Below are positions 42,626 through 53,941 of a DNA stretch of 64,000 nt, in pieces. The stretch is taken from positions 496,001-560,000 of the forward strand of contig NTJI01000002.1 in assembly GCA_002307375.1 (NCBI GenBank). Reading direction: 5' to 3'. The notes under the pieces are model-generated. The model searched no databases and was not told the DNA's origin. It saw only the letters and a program-made list of their open reading frames with translations. A program made the position numbers and the translations under genes. How positions within the stretch are numbered: the first letter of the stretch is position 1; every line of letters starts with the position of its first letter. Origin of the DNA: Lysobacteraceae bacterium NML93-0399. Lineage in GTDB: Bacteria; Pseudomonadota; Gammaproteobacteria; Xanthomonadales; Xanthomonadaceae.

Positions 42626-44404
42626 TCAGCGCGCAGTCGCCTCCACCTTCGCCGACCCCACCGAATTGCGCGGGTCACTGCCACCGGTCAGCGTACCGGC
42701 CGCGCGGTTCCATTCGATCGTCTGCAGATTGCCCCAGACGTGGCTGGAGCCACGTCCACCCGCGGCACGGTCGCCCGGCAGGTCGACGGTGTGGCCCAGC
42801 GCACGCAGCCTGGCTGCAGTGTCGGGCGAAAACGCATCCGACTCGGCCTGGATCCGGTCGGGCATCCACTGGTGGTGATAGCGCGGCAACGCGGCAACGC
42901 TTTGCGCGTCGAGGCCGGCGTCGTAGCCGAGGATGCCCAGCAGCACCATCGTGATGATGCGGCTGCCGCCGGGCGTGCCGAGCACGGCGACGCGGTCGTC
43001 GGAGACGAGGAAGGTCGGCGTCATCGAACTCAGCGGACGCTTGCCGGGCTTGGGCGCGTTGGCGTCGAACCCCATCACGCCGAACGCATTCGGCACGCCG
43101 GGCTGCAGCGCGAAGTCGTCCATTTCGTTGTTGAGCAGTACGCCGGTGCCGGGCGCGACCAGGCCGCTGCCGAACAACAGGTTGACCGTCTGCGTGACCG
43201 CAGCGCGGTTGCCGGCGGCATCGACGATCGAGAAGTGCGTGGTCTCCTCGTCCTCGAGCGGCGTCGGGTCGCCCGACAGCAGGTCGCTCGGCGTCGCCTT
43301 TGCAGGATTGATCGTCGCGCGCAGGCCGGCCGCATAGTCCGGGCTCAGCAGCGTGCGCTGCGGAATCTTCACGAAGTCCGGATCGCCCAGATAGAAGGTG
43401 CGGTCGCGGAACGCGCGACGCATCGATTCGACGACCAGGTGCGTACGCGCGGCATCGTCGAGCTTGCTCAGGTCATACGGCTCGAGGATCTGCAGCATCT
43501 GCGCCATCGCGATGCCGCCCGACGACGGCGGCGGCGCGGTGACCACGTCCCAGTCGTGATAGCGGAAGCGGATCGGCGCGCGCTCGGCCACCCGGTAGCC
43601 GGCCAGATCGGCGAGCGTCCACTCGCCGCCTTCGGCATTGACCCCGGCAACGAGCTTCTCGCCGGTCTCGCCGCCGTAGAAGCCGTCGAAGCCACGCTCG
43701 GCCAGCAGCCGTAGCGTGTGCGCCAGTTCCGGTTGGCGGAAGATGTCGCCCTCTTCCGGCGCGCGGCCGTTGGCGAGAAACACCGCGCGAGTGCCCGGGT
43801 AACGCTCCATCACCTCGCGACGCGACTGGTAGCCACGCGCGAAACGCGCATAGACCGGAAAGCCTTCCTCGGCGATGCGGATCGCCGGCGCCAGCGACTG
43901 CGACAGCGGCAGCGCGCCGTACGTCTCGGCGATGTGCACGAACGCCGCCGGCAGGCCGGGAATGCCCGCAGACCACGGACCGTTCTCGGCGCGGTCGCGG
44001 TCGAAGCTGCCATCGGCCTTGCGATAGCGGTCCGAGTGCGCGCTGGCCGCCGCGGTCTCGCGCGCGTCGACGAAAATGTCGCGGCCGGACTTCGCGTCGT
44101 GCAGCAGGAAGAAACCGCCGCCGCCCAGGCCCGAGGAAATGGGTTCGACCACCGACAGCACGGCCGAGGTCGCGATTGCCGCGTCGAAGGCGTTGCCGCC
44201 TTCGCGCATCACCTGCAGGCCGGCCTCGGTGGCCAGCGCATGCGCCGATGCCACCGCATTGCCCGGCGGCGTGGTCTGGGCCGTCGTCGCGACCGGGGCC
44301 TCGGCAGGCCGCACCTCGCGCGCGCACGAGGGCGCGACGGCCAGCAACAACAACGACAGCAGCAGCGCAGATGCGCCGCTGAACGCAGAACGGAAGCGCG
44401 TCAT
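42626..44404 (-). CDS. ggt: Gamma-glutamyltransferase
   Basis: A 592-residue periplasmic/secreted Ntn-hydrolase that cleaves gamma-glutamyl bonds such as in glutathione. After an export signal (ALLLSLLLLAVAPSCA, possibly a lipobox) comes the large subunit (GGNAFDAAIATSAVLSVVEP, ISSGLGGGGFFLLHD). The self-cleavage site TTHFSIVD near residue 388 supplies the catalytic Thr of the small subunit, followed by VLLNNEMDDF and RPLSSMTPTF, and GTPGGSRIITMVL. Its ATG overlaps the ferredoxin stop (ATGA). Frames reaching 44737 run through the ferredoxin gene. Confidence 0.93.
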   Translation of the reverse strand: MTRFRSAFSGASALLLSLLLLAVAPSCAREVRPAEAPVATTAQTTPPGNAVASAHALATEAGLQVMREGGNAFDAAIATSAVLSVVEPISSGLGGGGFFLLHDAKSGRDIFVDARETAAASAHSDRYRKADGSFDRDRAENGPWSAGIPGLPAAFVHIAETYGALPLSQSLAPAIRIAEEGFPVYARFARGYQSRREVMERYPGTRAVFLANGRAPEEGDIFRQPELAHTLRLLAERGFDGFYGGETGEKLVAGVNAEGGEWTLADLAGYRVAERAPIRFRYHDWDVVTAPPPSSGGIAMAQMLQILEPYDLSKLDDAARTHLVVESMRRAFRDRTFYLGDPDFVKIPQRTLLSPDYAAGLRATINPAKATPSDLLSGDPTPLEDEETTHFSIVDAAGNRAAVTQTVNLLFGSGLVAPGTGVLLNNEMDDFALQPGVPNAFGVMGFDANAPKPGKRPLSSMTPTFLVSDDRVAVLGTPGGSRIITMVLLGILGYDAGLDAQSVAALPRYHHQWMPDRIQAESDAFSPDTAARLRALGHTVDLPGDRAAGGRGSSHVWGNLQTIEWNRAAGTLTGGSDPRNSVGSAKVEATAR

Positions 44405-44655
44405 GATGATTCCTGCTGCAGCCGCGCCAGCTTGGCGAGCAGCTGGCTCTCGGTTTCCTGGATGTCGGGATCGGGATCGATGCATTCGACCGGACAGACG
44501 ACCACGCACTGGGGTTCGTCGAAATGGCCCACGCATTCGGTGCAGCGCGCCGGGTCGATGACGTAGATCGTCTCGCCCTGCGAAATCGCCTGGTTCGGGC
44601 AGGCCGGCTCGCAGACGTCGCAGTTGACGCAAAGCTCGTTGATCTTCAGCGACAT
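44401..44655 (-). CDS. YfhL-type 2[4Fe-4S] ferredoxin
   Basis: An 84-residue ferredoxin. First cluster motif CVNCDVCEPACP at about residues 9-20; second cluster CTECVGHFDEPQCVVVCPVE, with the extra eight-residue insert typical of YfhL/Alvin-type low-potential ferredoxins; and a helical C-terminal tail (SQLLAKLARLQQ). It carries electrons in the cytoplasm; the partner is not evident. No Shine-Dalgarno is seen; TACAAT on the minus strand 6 bases upstream suggests a leaderless transcript. Coupled to ggt downstream. Confidence 0.92.
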   Translation of the reverse strand: MSLKINELCVNCDVCEPACPNQAISQGETIYVIDPARCTECVGHFDEPQCVVVCPVECIDPDPDIQETESQLLAKLARLQQESS

Positions 44656-44661
44656 GTGCGC

Positions 44662-44667
44662 ATTGTA
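44662..44667 (-). promoter_or_regulatory. Possible -10 element giving a leaderless ferredoxin transcript
   Basis: On the minus strand ATTACAATGCGCAC leads directly into the ferredoxin ATG, so a start about seven bases after TACAAT would fall at the initiation codon. The same string precedes the S1/P1 nuclease gene. No -35 hexamer is visible. Confidence 0.4.
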
Positions 44668-44728
44668 ATGCGGGCCTGCGCCCGTCGGCGTTCCATCCGT
44701 GGAACTCGCCCCGCCGCCCCGGATACGA

Positions 44729-44793
44729 CGACGCCACCGGGCCGGGGCCGCGGTGGCGTCGGGGGCAAGGGCCGACCGGCGATGCCGGTCGGC
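44729..44793. terminator. Two tandem GC hairpins between the lipoprotein and ferredoxin genes
   Basis: CGACGCCACCG (44729-44739) pairs perfectly with CGGTGGCGTCG (44751-44761), and GCCGACCGGC (44771-44780) pairs perfectly with GCCGGTCGGC (44784-44793). The second lies 13 bases beyond the stop of the lipoprotein gene. Neither has a U-tract on the minus strand, so they are likely transcript-end or attenuating structures rather than classical terminators. Confidence 0.5.
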
Positions 44794-44806
44794 GTCTGGC
44801 GATGGA

Positions 44807-45385
44807 TCAGGCCGCGTTGTCGACGAACACGTACTCGACGCCCGCCGGCTCGACGGCCGCCTTGACGCGCTCGTTGTCCGCGGCCGCGCCGATGAACAGC
44901 ACGCGCACGCCCTTCATGCTGCCTTCCGGCACGTCGGCGAACGAGGCCACGGTGAGGTTGGCGGTGCGGGTCGAATCCAGGCCGGCGAAGATCAGCAGGT
45001 TGCCGCGGGTGATGCCGCGCGACACGTCGGTCTTGGCCTTGTCGAGCAGGCGCTCGTAGTCCCCGTCCATCGGCTCCATGGTCGGGCCGGTATCGCCGGC
45101 GGGCGCAGCGGCGGTTTCGGTGCCGGCTTCGGTTTCGGCCGGCGCGGACGCGGCGTCGCTGGCTGCAGCCGGCGGCACCAGGTAGACGTACGGCGAGTTG
45201 TTGATGCCGTCCATGTGGCGGCCGGCGACGTCGTTGAGATAGGCGTTCCAGGCGGTCTTGTCCTGGGTGGTCGGCACCGCAACCGGCGCGGCTTCGACCT
45301 GCTGGGTCTCTTCTTCCTTGTTGCCACAGGCGACGACCGGCACGACAAGGCAGGCGATCAGCAGCGCACGGGTGATGGACTTCAT
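44807..45385 (-). CDS. Uncharacterised lipoprotein
   Basis: A 192-residue protein; family not recognised. The signal ends with lipobox VVAC (residues about 17-20), so it is anchored in the membrane. The segment after it (WNAYLNDVAGRHMDGINNSP then YVYLVPP) is followed by an alanine/threonine/glutamate-rich linker (about residues 80-100). A C-terminal alpha/beta domain (LLIFAGLDSTRTANLTVASF, GVRVLFIGAAADNERVKAAV, VEYVFVDNAA) follows. AGAGGGAAACCC precedes the ATG. It lies between coaD and the ferredoxin gene on the same strand, with hairpins at its 3' end. Confidence 0.7.
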   Translation of the reverse strand: MKSITRALLIACLVVPVVACGNKEEETQQVEAAPVAVPTTQDKTAWNAYLNDVAGRHMDGINNSPYVYLVPPAAASDAASAPAETEAGTETAAAPAGDTGPTMEPMDGDYERLLDKAKTDVSRGITRGNLLIFAGLDSTRTANLTVASFADVPEGSMKGVRVLFIGAAADNERVKAAVEPAGVEYVFVDNAA

Positions 45386-45422
45386 GGGTTTCCCTCTTGG
45401 TAAGGCGTGTTGGAGCGCAACG

Positions 45423-45983
<561 letters not shown>

Positions 45984-46568
45984 TCAGCCGGCGCGCCGGT
46001 ACAGGGCGCAGTGCGTCTCGCGCGTGCGCAGTTCGCGATGCAGCCGCCACTCCGCGTCGGGCGTGGCCGGCCGGTCGCTTTCCGATTCGACATACAGCCA
46101 GGCCTGTGGCGCGAGCGCCGCCGCCAGCGCGGCGAGCGCCGCGTCCCACAGACCGGCAGCGAACGGAGGATCCACGAATGCGATGTCGATGCTGCCCGCG
46201 GGCAACGCGGCCGCGACCTGCAGGGCATCGCCGCGGCGCACCTGGAGCACGTCTCCGCCGGGCAGGCGCGCGGCCGTCGCCGCGAGCGCCGCGGCCAGGC
46301 GTGCGTCACGCTCGACCAGCACCGCCGATGCGGCGCCGCGCGACACCGATTCGAACCCCAGCGCGCCGGTGCCCGCGAACAGATCGAGCACGCGCGCGCC
46401 CGGCAGCGCAGGCTGCAGCCAGTTGAAGAGCGTTTCGCGGACACGGTCGGACGTCGGCCGCAAGCCATCGACATCGGGCACGTCCAGACGCGTGCCGCGC
46501 CAGCGTCCGCCGACGATGCGCACGCGTCCCGGCGCGCCTTCGCGCGGCGCATTCCTGGGCTTGTTCAC
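45984..46568 (-). CDS. rsmD: 16S rRNA guanine(966)-N2 methyltransferase
   Basis: A 194-residue SAM-dependent methyltransferase modifying 16S rRNA G966. Motifs are GGRWRGTRLDVPD, GLRPTSDRVRETLFNWL (substrate region), VLDLFAGTGALGFESVSRG (motif I) and the catalytic DPPF in IAFVDPPFAAG. The likely start is GTG at 46566-46568 (VNKPRNAPRE); the frame continues upstream for hundreds of codons antisense to ftsY, which is a shadow. Divergent from ftsY, followed by coaD. Confidence 0.92.
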   Translation of the reverse strand: MNKPRNAPREGAPGRVRIVGGRWRGTRLDVPDVDGLRPTSDRVRETLFNWLQPALPGARVLDLFAGTGALGFESVSRGAASAVLVERDARLAAALAATAARLPGGDVLQVRRGDALQVAAALPAGSIDIAFVDPPFAAGLWDAALAALAAALAPQAWLYVESESDRPATPDAEWRLHRELRTRETHCALYRRAG

Positions 46569-46649
46569 AGGCGTGCGTCCACACAGGACGCCTGAAAGGC
46601 GGGTGCTACCATGCGCGCCATTCTCCCCCATCCCCGTCCCGACCGCCGC

Positions 46650-47938
<1,289 letters not shown>

Positions 47939-47942
<4 letters not shown>

Positions 47943-49237
47943 GCGCCGATGCACCGGCGCCGGCCGCTCGGGTGCCGAGGCGGCAGCGCTGGCTGCGCCT
48001 GTTGCTGATCGCGCTGGTGGCGCTCGTGGCGCTGGCGTTGCTGGTGCAGATCCTGCTGCAGCCCGAGCGCGCGTTGCGCCTGCTTCTGGGACGGCTCGAA
48101 CCCACGCTGGGCGTGCGGATCGAGTTCACAGGCGATGTCGAATACCGCCTGCGCGGCACGCCGCAGCTGGTGGTGCGCGATGTCACGGTGGCCGCGGCGG
48201 GCGCCCACGCCCCGCTGCTGCAGGCCGAACGCGTACTGCTGTCGCTGCCGTGGCAGACCATCCGCAGTCGCGGTGCGGATCTCTCGGTCACGCGCATCGA
48301 GCTCGACGCGCCGCATGTGCAGCTGCCCGCGCTGCTCGACTGGCTCGATTCACGCCCCCCCGGCGATGGCAAGATGCCGCCGATCACCGACGGGGTCCGC
48401 ATCGTGCGCGGGCGACTCGATGGCGGCAGCTGGCGCGTCGATGACCTGCGTCTCGACCTGCCCGCCCTGCACGCCGGGCGCGCGATCGACGCGCAGCTCG
48501 CCGGCACCGCGCATCTCCAAGCCCTGCAATTGCCGTTCGATCTGCACGTGCACGCCGATCGCGCCGTCGACGCACGTGCACTGCAGGCGCGCGGAACGCT
48601 GGCACTGCTCCACGCATCCGGTCGTCTGGACACGACGCTGCAGGCCGATGGCACGCGCATCGACGCCGACATGCCGGGATTCGCACTCGCGCCGTTGCGC
48701 ATCGCCGCCCAGGCCCGCTGGCAGGGTGCGGACGCCGCACCGGTGCCGTTCGTGCTCGGCCTGCACGGCGCGCTGCGCGTCGGCGAAGGTCCCGACATGC
48801 TGCGCTTCGCTCCGCTAGGCATCGCCGTTCGCGGCGAAGGCGTGGTGCCCGACGTGCTGGCGGCCGGCCACGCGCGCTACGGCGGCGACGCTGTCGACGC
48901 CGCACTCGAGGGCAGGCTCGCGCATTGGCCGCAGGCCTGGCCGCCCCTGCCTGCGCCGCTGGACGTCGCGGACGTACCGATGCCGTTCTCGCTGCGCTAC
49001 GACGGCCCGGCCGACGCCTCGGCGCCGCTCGCGCTGCACATCGCGCATCCGCAGGCCCGTTTCGAGGGCGAGGCGCGCATCGCAGCAATGCTGGCATGGC
49101 TGGACGACATCGCCACCGGCTCGCCGGTGCCGCCGCTGCGCGGACAGCTGACGGCCGAGCGCGTGGAGGTCGCCGGCGCCGTGCTCGAAGGCGTCGAGAT
49201 CGAATTCGACGACGGCAGCGCAGAGGCGGCGCCTTGA
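47939..49237 (+). CDS. AsmA-like envelope protein
   Basis: A 432-residue protein with one N-terminal membrane helix (about residues 19-39, LRLLLIALVALVALALLVQI) and a long beta-strand-rich periplasmic region (LLGRLEPTLGVRIEFTGDVE, LVVRDVTVAAAG, LLQAERVLLSLPW) as in AsmA/DUF748-like proteins, which bridge membranes and help move lipids. The C-terminal AsmA motif is not clear, so the family call is tentative. GTG start overlapping the ftsY stop (GTGA), and its TGA overlaps the TTG start of mutY. Confidence 0.68.
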
Positions 49238-50313
49238 TCGCACACCCGGACTACGCAACGCGCCTGCTGGCCTGGTTCGACGTGCACGGCCGGCACGACC
49301 TGCCCTGGCAGCACCCGCGCACGCCGTACCGCGTGTGGCTGTCGGAGATCATGCTGCAGCAGACCCAGGTGCGGGTCGTGATTCCGTACTTCGAACGTTT
49401 CGTCGCCGCGCTTCCCGACGTACGCGCCCTGGCCGCCGCGCCGCAGGATGACGTCCTCGCGCTGTGGTCGGGCCTGGGCTACTACGCACGCGCGCGCAAT
49501 CTGCATGCGGCGGCAAAGGCCTGCGTCGAGTTGCACGACGGCGATCTGCCGCGGGATCCCGGCGCCCTGCTTGCCCTGCCCGGCATCGGTCGCAGCACTG
49601 CCGGTGCGATCCTGTCGCAGGCCTGGGGCGATGCGTTTCCGATTCTCGACGGCAACGTCAAACGCGTGCTCGCGCGGCGTCACGCCGTCGAAGGCTGGCC
49701 TGCGCAGCCCAAGATCGAGAAGCAGTTGTGGGCGATCGCGGAAACGTTGCTCCCGGCCACGCGTCTGGCCGACTACACCCAGGCGCAGATGGATTTCGGC
49801 GCGACCCTGTGCACGCGCCACAGCCCGGCCTGCCTGCTGTGCCCGGTGAATGCCGACTGCGCCGCGTTCGCGCAGGGCCGTGTCGACGAGCTGCCGACAC
49901 CACGTCCGACCAAGGCCCTGCCCGAGCGCGAGGCCAGCGTGCTGCTGCTCGAAGACCGCGACGGCCGGGTGCTGCTGGAAAAGCGCCCTCCGACCGGCAT
50001 CTGGGCCTCGCTGTGGTCATTGCCGCAGGTTGACGACGACGCGCTTGCCGTCGACTGGTTGCGCACGCAGATGCCGAGCCTGGTCGACGCAGCGGATCTG
50101 GACATGCCGCGTCGCTTGCTGCCCGTGCAGCACGGTTTCACCCATTTCCGCCTGCGCCTGCAGCCGCTGCACTGGGCCGGCCTCGCCGCGTGTCACCACG
50201 TGCGCGACAATGACGCCCTACGCTGGGTGGCACGCGAAGACCTCGCGACGCTCGGCATTCCCGCCCCGATCCGCACGCTGCTGCTCGCGCCGCGTATCGC
50301 CCTGGAGGATTGA
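49234..50313 (+). CDS. mutY: A/G-specific adenine glycosylase
   Basis: A 359-residue base-excision enzyme that removes adenine opposite 8-oxoguanine. Catalytic Glu38 is in [11 protein letters not shown], the helix-hairpin-helix is [15 protein letters not shown], and Asp139 is in [13 protein letters not shown]. The iron-sulfur loop [17 protein letters not shown] has C-x6-C-x2-C-x5-C spacing. A C-terminal NUDIX-like domain ([20 protein letters not shown]) recognises the oxidised guanine. The start is TTG overlapping the preceding stop (TTGA); no closer ATG fits. Confidence 0.95.
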   Translation: MIAHPDYATRLLAWFDVHGRHDLPWQHPRTPYRVWLSEIMLQQTQVRVVIPYFERFVAALPDVRALAAAPQDDVLALWSGLGYYARARNLHAAAKACVELHDGDLPRDPGALLALPGIGRSTAGAILSQAWGDAFPILDGNVKRVLARRHAVEGWPAQPKIEKQLWAIAETLLPATRLADYTQAQMDFGATLCTRHSPACLLCPVNADCAAFAQGRVDELPTPRPTKALPEREASVLLLEDRDGRVLLEKRPPTGIWASLWSLPQVDDDALAVDWLRTQMPSLVDAADLDMPRRLLPVQHGFTHFRLRLQPLHWAGLAACHHVRDNDALRWVAREDLATLGIPAPIRTLLLAPRIALED

Positions 50314-50315
50314 TC

Positions 50316-50591
50316 ATGAGCCGACGCGTCTTCTGCGTCCACGACCAGACCGAAACCGATGGTCTGGATTTCATTCCCTGGCCGGGCGACCTGGGCAAGC
50401 AGGTCTTCGCCGAAATCGGCAAGCCGGCCTGGGCGCGCTGGCTGGCCCACCAGACCATGCTGATCAACGAGAACCGGCTTTCGCCGCTCGACCCCAAGCA
50501 CCGCGCGTTCCTCGAAACCCAGATGCGCGCGTACCTGTTCGACCGGCAGACCGACCGTGTCGCCGGTTACGTGCCCGAATCGGACGGCTGA
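50316..50591 (+). CDS. yggX: Fe(II)-trafficking protein YggX
   Basis: A 91-residue protein that protects iron-sulfur clusters from oxidation. Cys7 is in the conserved SRRVFC start, followed by [16 protein letters not shown] and [25 protein letters not shown] lies 7 bases before the ATG. It sits directly after mutY, another Fe-S protein, as in many gammaproteobacteria. Its 3' end overlaps the convergent lipoprotein gene by 25 bases. Confidence 0.94.
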   Translation: MSRRVFCVHDQTETDGLDFIPWPGDLGKQVFAEIGKPAWARWLAHQTMLINENRLSPLDPKHRAFLETQMRAYLFDRQTDRVAGYVPESDG

Positions 50592-51040
50592 TCCATCGGC
50601 GGCGCGTCGGCGGCGTTCTGTCGCTCTGCCGCGCGCACGGCCTTGACGTCGAGGGCGCGGATCTGCCGGATGTGGCAGGGAATGCTGATCGATCCGCGAT
50701 TGCGCACCAGCACCTTGTCGAAACGTGCGTTGACCCGGCTCATGCTGCTGGTCAGGCCGATCGCGTTGGTGAAGGCGAGATCCTGGCAGGGACCGGCCAG
50801 GTCGAGCAGCCAGGCCTCGCTTGGCCGGGTCCAGACCGCGAGCGCGCTGTCGCCCAGTGGTGTCCAGCCGTTGATCGAACCGAAATAGCGGAAGTGGTCG
50901 ACCGCCTCGCCGGCGTGCGCGTCATAGAGCGCGTACTTGTCTGCATCGCTCATGCGGGGTGTGGAGCTGCAGGCGGCGAACAGGGCGCCCAGCGCGACGC
51001 AGGCGGTCAGAACAGTACGACGAAGCAACGACTGGGCCAC
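50567..51040 (-). CDS. DUF6491-like lipoprotein
   Basis: A 157-residue protein with a signal ending in lipobox LFAAC, then [52 protein letters not shown] and a C-terminal [20 protein letters not shown]. The arrangement (short lipoprotein, two Cys near GPCQ and IPCHI) resembles DUF6491 proteins of unknown role. I chose a GTG start at 51038-51040 because GGAGG precedes it; the ATG at 51079 lacks a ribosome site. Convergent overlap with yggX. Confidence 0.72.
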   Translation of the reverse strand: MAQSLLRRTVLTACVALGALFAACSSTPRMSDADKYALYDAHAGEAVDHFRYFGSINGWTPLGDSALAVWTRPSEAWLLDLAGPCQDLAFTNAIGLTSSMSRVNARFDKVLVRNRGSISIPCHIRQIRALDVKAVRAAERQNAADAPPMDQPSDSGT

Positions 51041-51184
51041 GGCGGCCTCCGGCGATTCGCAGTCGGGGCGTCCGATCATGCGCCAGCCGCCGTCATCCCG
51101 ACGCCCCGCACTGCAGGACGTTCAGTCGCCGGCGGGCCGCGCAGCGTTTAGGCTGTCGCGCCCAGCCGCGCAGGACCGCCCGAC

Positions 51185-51919
51185 ATGTCGTCATCGCCAA
51201 CCGGTCACCGGCAGGCCCTGATCTTCGCCGCAGGTCTGGGCGAGCGCATGCGCCCGCTCACCGACGCCACGCCCAAACCATTACTGGTCGCAGGCGGCAA
51301 GCCGCTGATCGTCTGGCACCTGGAGAAGCTCGCCGCATGCGGCGTGCGCGACGTGGTGGTCAACATTTCCTGGCTCGCCGGCATGTTCGCGCCGGCGCTC
51401 GGCGACGGCAGCCGCTGGGGATTGCGCCTGCACTGGTCGCACGAGGGCGCGCCGCCGCTGGAAACCGGGGGCGGCATGCTGCATGCGCTGCACGAACTCG
51501 ACGATGCGCCCTTCATCGCGGTCAATGGCGACATCTGGACCGATTTCGATTTCGCGCGCCTGCCGGCCGCACCTACGGGCGATGCGCACCTGGTGCTGGT
51601 CGACAACCCCGCGCACAACCCTGGCGGCGACTTCGCGCTCGACGGCGCGCGCGTACAGGGCGAAGCTGCGGACCGGCTGACGTTCTCGGGCATCGGCGTC
51701 TATCGCCCGGGTCTGCTCCAGGGCTGGCGCGAGGTCGTCGGCAACGTGCCCGGCGTCGATGCCGAACCTCCGCGTTTCAAGCTTGCCCCGCTGCTGCGCG
51801 CGGCGATGGCGCGCGGTCGCGTCAGTGGCGAGCACCATGCCGGACGCTGGACGGATGTCGGCACGCCGGAGCGGCTTGCCCGACTCGATGCGACGCTGGG
51901 TTCCCCAGCCCGGCGTTGA
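51185..51919 (+). CDS. murU: N-acetylmuramate 1-phosphate uridylyltransferase-type nucleotidyltransferase
   Basis: A 244-residue sugar-phosphate nucleotidyltransferase. The N-terminal signature FAAGLGERMRPLTDATPKPL (about residues 14-33), INGDIW-type VNGDIWTDFDF, ETGGGMLHAL and a C-terminal WTDVGTPERLARLD match MurU, which makes UDP-MurNAc in the peptidoglycan recycling route that bypasses fosfomycin-sensitive MurA. The partner kinase gene amgK usually lies next to murU but is not here. A glucose-1-phosphate transferase is the alternative reading. Confidence 0.8.
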   Translation: MSSSPTGHRQALIFAAGLGERMRPLTDATPKPLLVAGGKPLIVWHLEKLAACGVRDVVVNISWLAGMFAPALGDGSRWGLRLHWSHEGAPPLETGGGMLHALHELDDAPFIAVNGDIWTDFDFARLPAAPTGDAHLVLVDNPAHNPGGDFALDGARVQGEAADRLTFSGIGVYRPGLLQGWREVVGNVPGVDAEPPRFKLAPLLRAAMARGRVSGEHHAGRWTDVGTPERLARLDATLGSPARR

Positions 51920-52018
51920 CGGGCCGGACGGCTTCAGGCGCCGGGCGCTGGCGGCCGCGCCATCGCGACATCACCCAAGGCGCTCACGCCCGGCGGTTCG
52001 ACTGCCGCGCATCGCGGT

Positions 52019-52720
52019 TCAATCCAGCGACAGCACCTGGCGCACGAAGGGCACAGTGAGACGCCGTTGCGAGGCCAGCGACGCGTGGTCCAGCCGGTCG
52101 AGCAAGGCGGTCAGCGCCGGCAAGTCGCGGTCGACCCGACGCAACAGCCAGTCGATCGTCGCGGCATCGACCTGCAGGCCACGGCGTTCGGCGCGCAGGC
52201 GCAGCAGTTCGTGGCGGCCGGCATCGTCGAGTGCGGGCAACGGCACGCGCACGCACTGGCCCAGCCGCGAACGCAGGTCCGGCAGCGCCAGCGTCAGTGC
52301 GTCGGGCGCCGCGGACGCGGTGTAGAACACGCTGCGCCCCGCATCGTGCAGACGATTGTGCAGATCGAACAGCGCGATCTCGTCGTCGCGATCGCCGGCG
52401 ATCGCATCGATATCGTCGACCGCCACCAGATCGTGCGCCTCCAGGCCCTGGACCGCATCGCGCAGGCGCCCGGCAACGCTGCGCAGCGGCAGATAGACCG
52501 CGCGCCGACCGAGCCGGTCGGCTTCGGCGCACAGCCCGATCGCCAGATGGGTCTTGCCGGTACCCGGGCCGCCCTCGACATAAAGACCGCGCCGCGCGCC
52601 GGCGAGGGCGAAGTCGCGCAATTGCGGCAGCAGCGCCGGCGCGTCGGCGACGAAGGTGTCCAGCCGCTGGTCCGGCGGATACCGGAGCGCCAGCGGCAGC
52701 TGGGGAGACGGACTGCTCAT
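52019..52720 (-). CDS. hda: DnaA regulatory inactivator Hda
   Basis: A 233-residue AAA+ protein related to the DnaA ATPase domain but lacking its DNA-binding C terminus. The N-terminal clamp-binding-like motif QLPLALRYP, Walker A EGGPGTGKTH near residue 52, Walker B LVAVDDIDAIAG and the DLRSRLGQC segment are visible. It works with the sliding clamp to convert DnaA-ATP to DnaA-ADP and prevents re-initiation. The permease gene lies just upstream on the same strand (8 bases). Confidence 0.9.
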   Translation of the reverse strand: MSSPSPQLPLALRYPPDQRLDTFVADAPALLPQLRDFALAGARRGLYVEGGPGTGKTHLAIGLCAEADRLGRRAVYLPLRSVAGRLRDAVQGLEAHDLVAVDDIDAIAGDRDDEIALFDLHNRLHDAGRSVFYTASAAPDALTLALPDLRSRLGQCVRVPLPALDDAGRHELLRLRAERRGLQVDAATIDWLLRRVDRDLPALTALLDRLDHASLASQRRLTVPFVRQVLSLD

Positions 52721-52728
52721 GCGGAAGA

Positions 52729-53907
52729 TCAGGTCGCGTCCGCGCCCTTGGTCGCGTCGGTGAGGATGACCGACGGACGATGCGCGGTCCCGGTGATCTC
52801 GATTTCCGGCTTGTCGCCTGCGTACAGGCGACTGTGCGTGTAGCGCTCGTGGGCGAAGCGCAGCAGCACGTTGGCCACCGCCGCCACGGGCAAGGCCAGC
52901 AACATGCCGAGGAAGCCGAACAGCTGACCACCGGCGAGCACGGCGAAGATCACCGCGACCGGATGCAGGCCGATGCGGTCGCCGACCAGGCGCGGCGTGA
53001 GCACGTAGCTTTCGACCAGCTGGCCGATGGTGAACACCACGCCGATCAGGATCAGCAGCTGCCAGTCGAAGCCCTGCGCCTGCACGATCGCCGCGATCAG
53101 CGCCAACGCGATGCCGACCGTCGCGCCCAGATAGGGAATGAAACTGATCAGACCGGCGACCATGCCGATGAGCAGACCCAGCCGCAGGCCAACCAACGAC
53201 ATGCCCACCGCGTAGATCGCGCCCTGCCCCAGCATCACCAGGAACTGGCCGCGCAGGAATCCGCCCAGCGATTCGCTGGTTTCACGCGCCAGGCGTGTCG
53301 CGGTGTCGATGTGGTCGCGCGGGATCAGTGCGGCGACGCGCTCGACCAACAGGTCCCAGTCGCGCATGAAATAGAACGCCAGGATCGGCACCAGCACCAG
53401 ATTGATGACCAGCGTGAGAATCGCGAAACCCGAACGCGACGCGTAGGCCAGCACGGTCGCTGCCACCCCACCGGCCTGCTGCCAGTGCTCGCGCACCAGC
53501 TGGATCAGGCGTTCGGTGTCCAGCCACGACACCACCTCGTAACCGGTGCGCTGTTCGACCCACGGCAGCGCCGTTCCGATCACCCAGTCGCGGTACTGCG
53601 GCAGGCTGTCGATCAGGGTCACGATCTGCCGCTCGATCATCGGCACCAGGATGATCAGCACCAATGCCAGCAGCAGTGTCATCAGCGCGAACACCAGCGT
53701 CACCGCCACGGCGCGCGAGCGGCCGCGGCGTTCGAGGCGATCGACCAGGGGGTCCCCCAGCCAGCCGAGCAGCAGAGCGAGCACGAACGGCGTGAGGATC
53801 GGTCCCAGCAGCCAGATCACCCAGCCGACCGCGAAGGCCACCAGACCCCATTGCAGGCGCTTGAGAAAACGCGCGACGTCGGCGTTCGCGGGATCGGTCT
53901 GGAGCAT
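52729..53907 (-). CDS. AI-2E family (PerM-like) permease
   Basis: A 392-residue polytopic membrane protein of the AI-2E transporter/PerM family, with about eight hydrophobic segments. Characteristic are FVLALLLGWLGDPLVDRLER, a long hydrophilic loop with SLPQYRDWVIGTALPWVEQ and the ENP-like C-terminal half (GMSLVGLRLGLLIGMVAGLI, PYLGATVGIALALIAAIVQA, LTPRLVGDRIGLHPVAVIFA). The transported substrate is not known. Co-transcribed with hda. Confidence 0.88.
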   Translation of the reverse strand: MLQTDPANADVARFLKRLQWGLVAFAVGWVIWLLGPILTPFVLALLLGWLGDPLVDRLERRGRSRAVAVTLVFALMTLLLALVLIILVPMIERQIVTLIDSLPQYRDWVIGTALPWVEQRTGYEVVSWLDTERLIQLVREHWQQAGGVAATVLAYASRSGFAILTLVINLVLVPILAFYFMRDWDLLVERVAALIPRDHIDTATRLARETSESLGGFLRGQFLVMLGQGAIYAVGMSLVGLRLGLLIGMVAGLISFIPYLGATVGIALALIAAIVQAQGFDWQLLILIGVVFTIGQLVESYVLTPRLVGDRIGLHPVAVIFAVLAGGQLFGFLGMLLALPVAAVANVLLRFAHERYTHSRLYAGDKPEIEITGTAHRPSVILTDATKGADAT

Positions 53908-53941
53908 CGGCAGGTCCGCAAAAAGGACGGCGTGGACGGGA

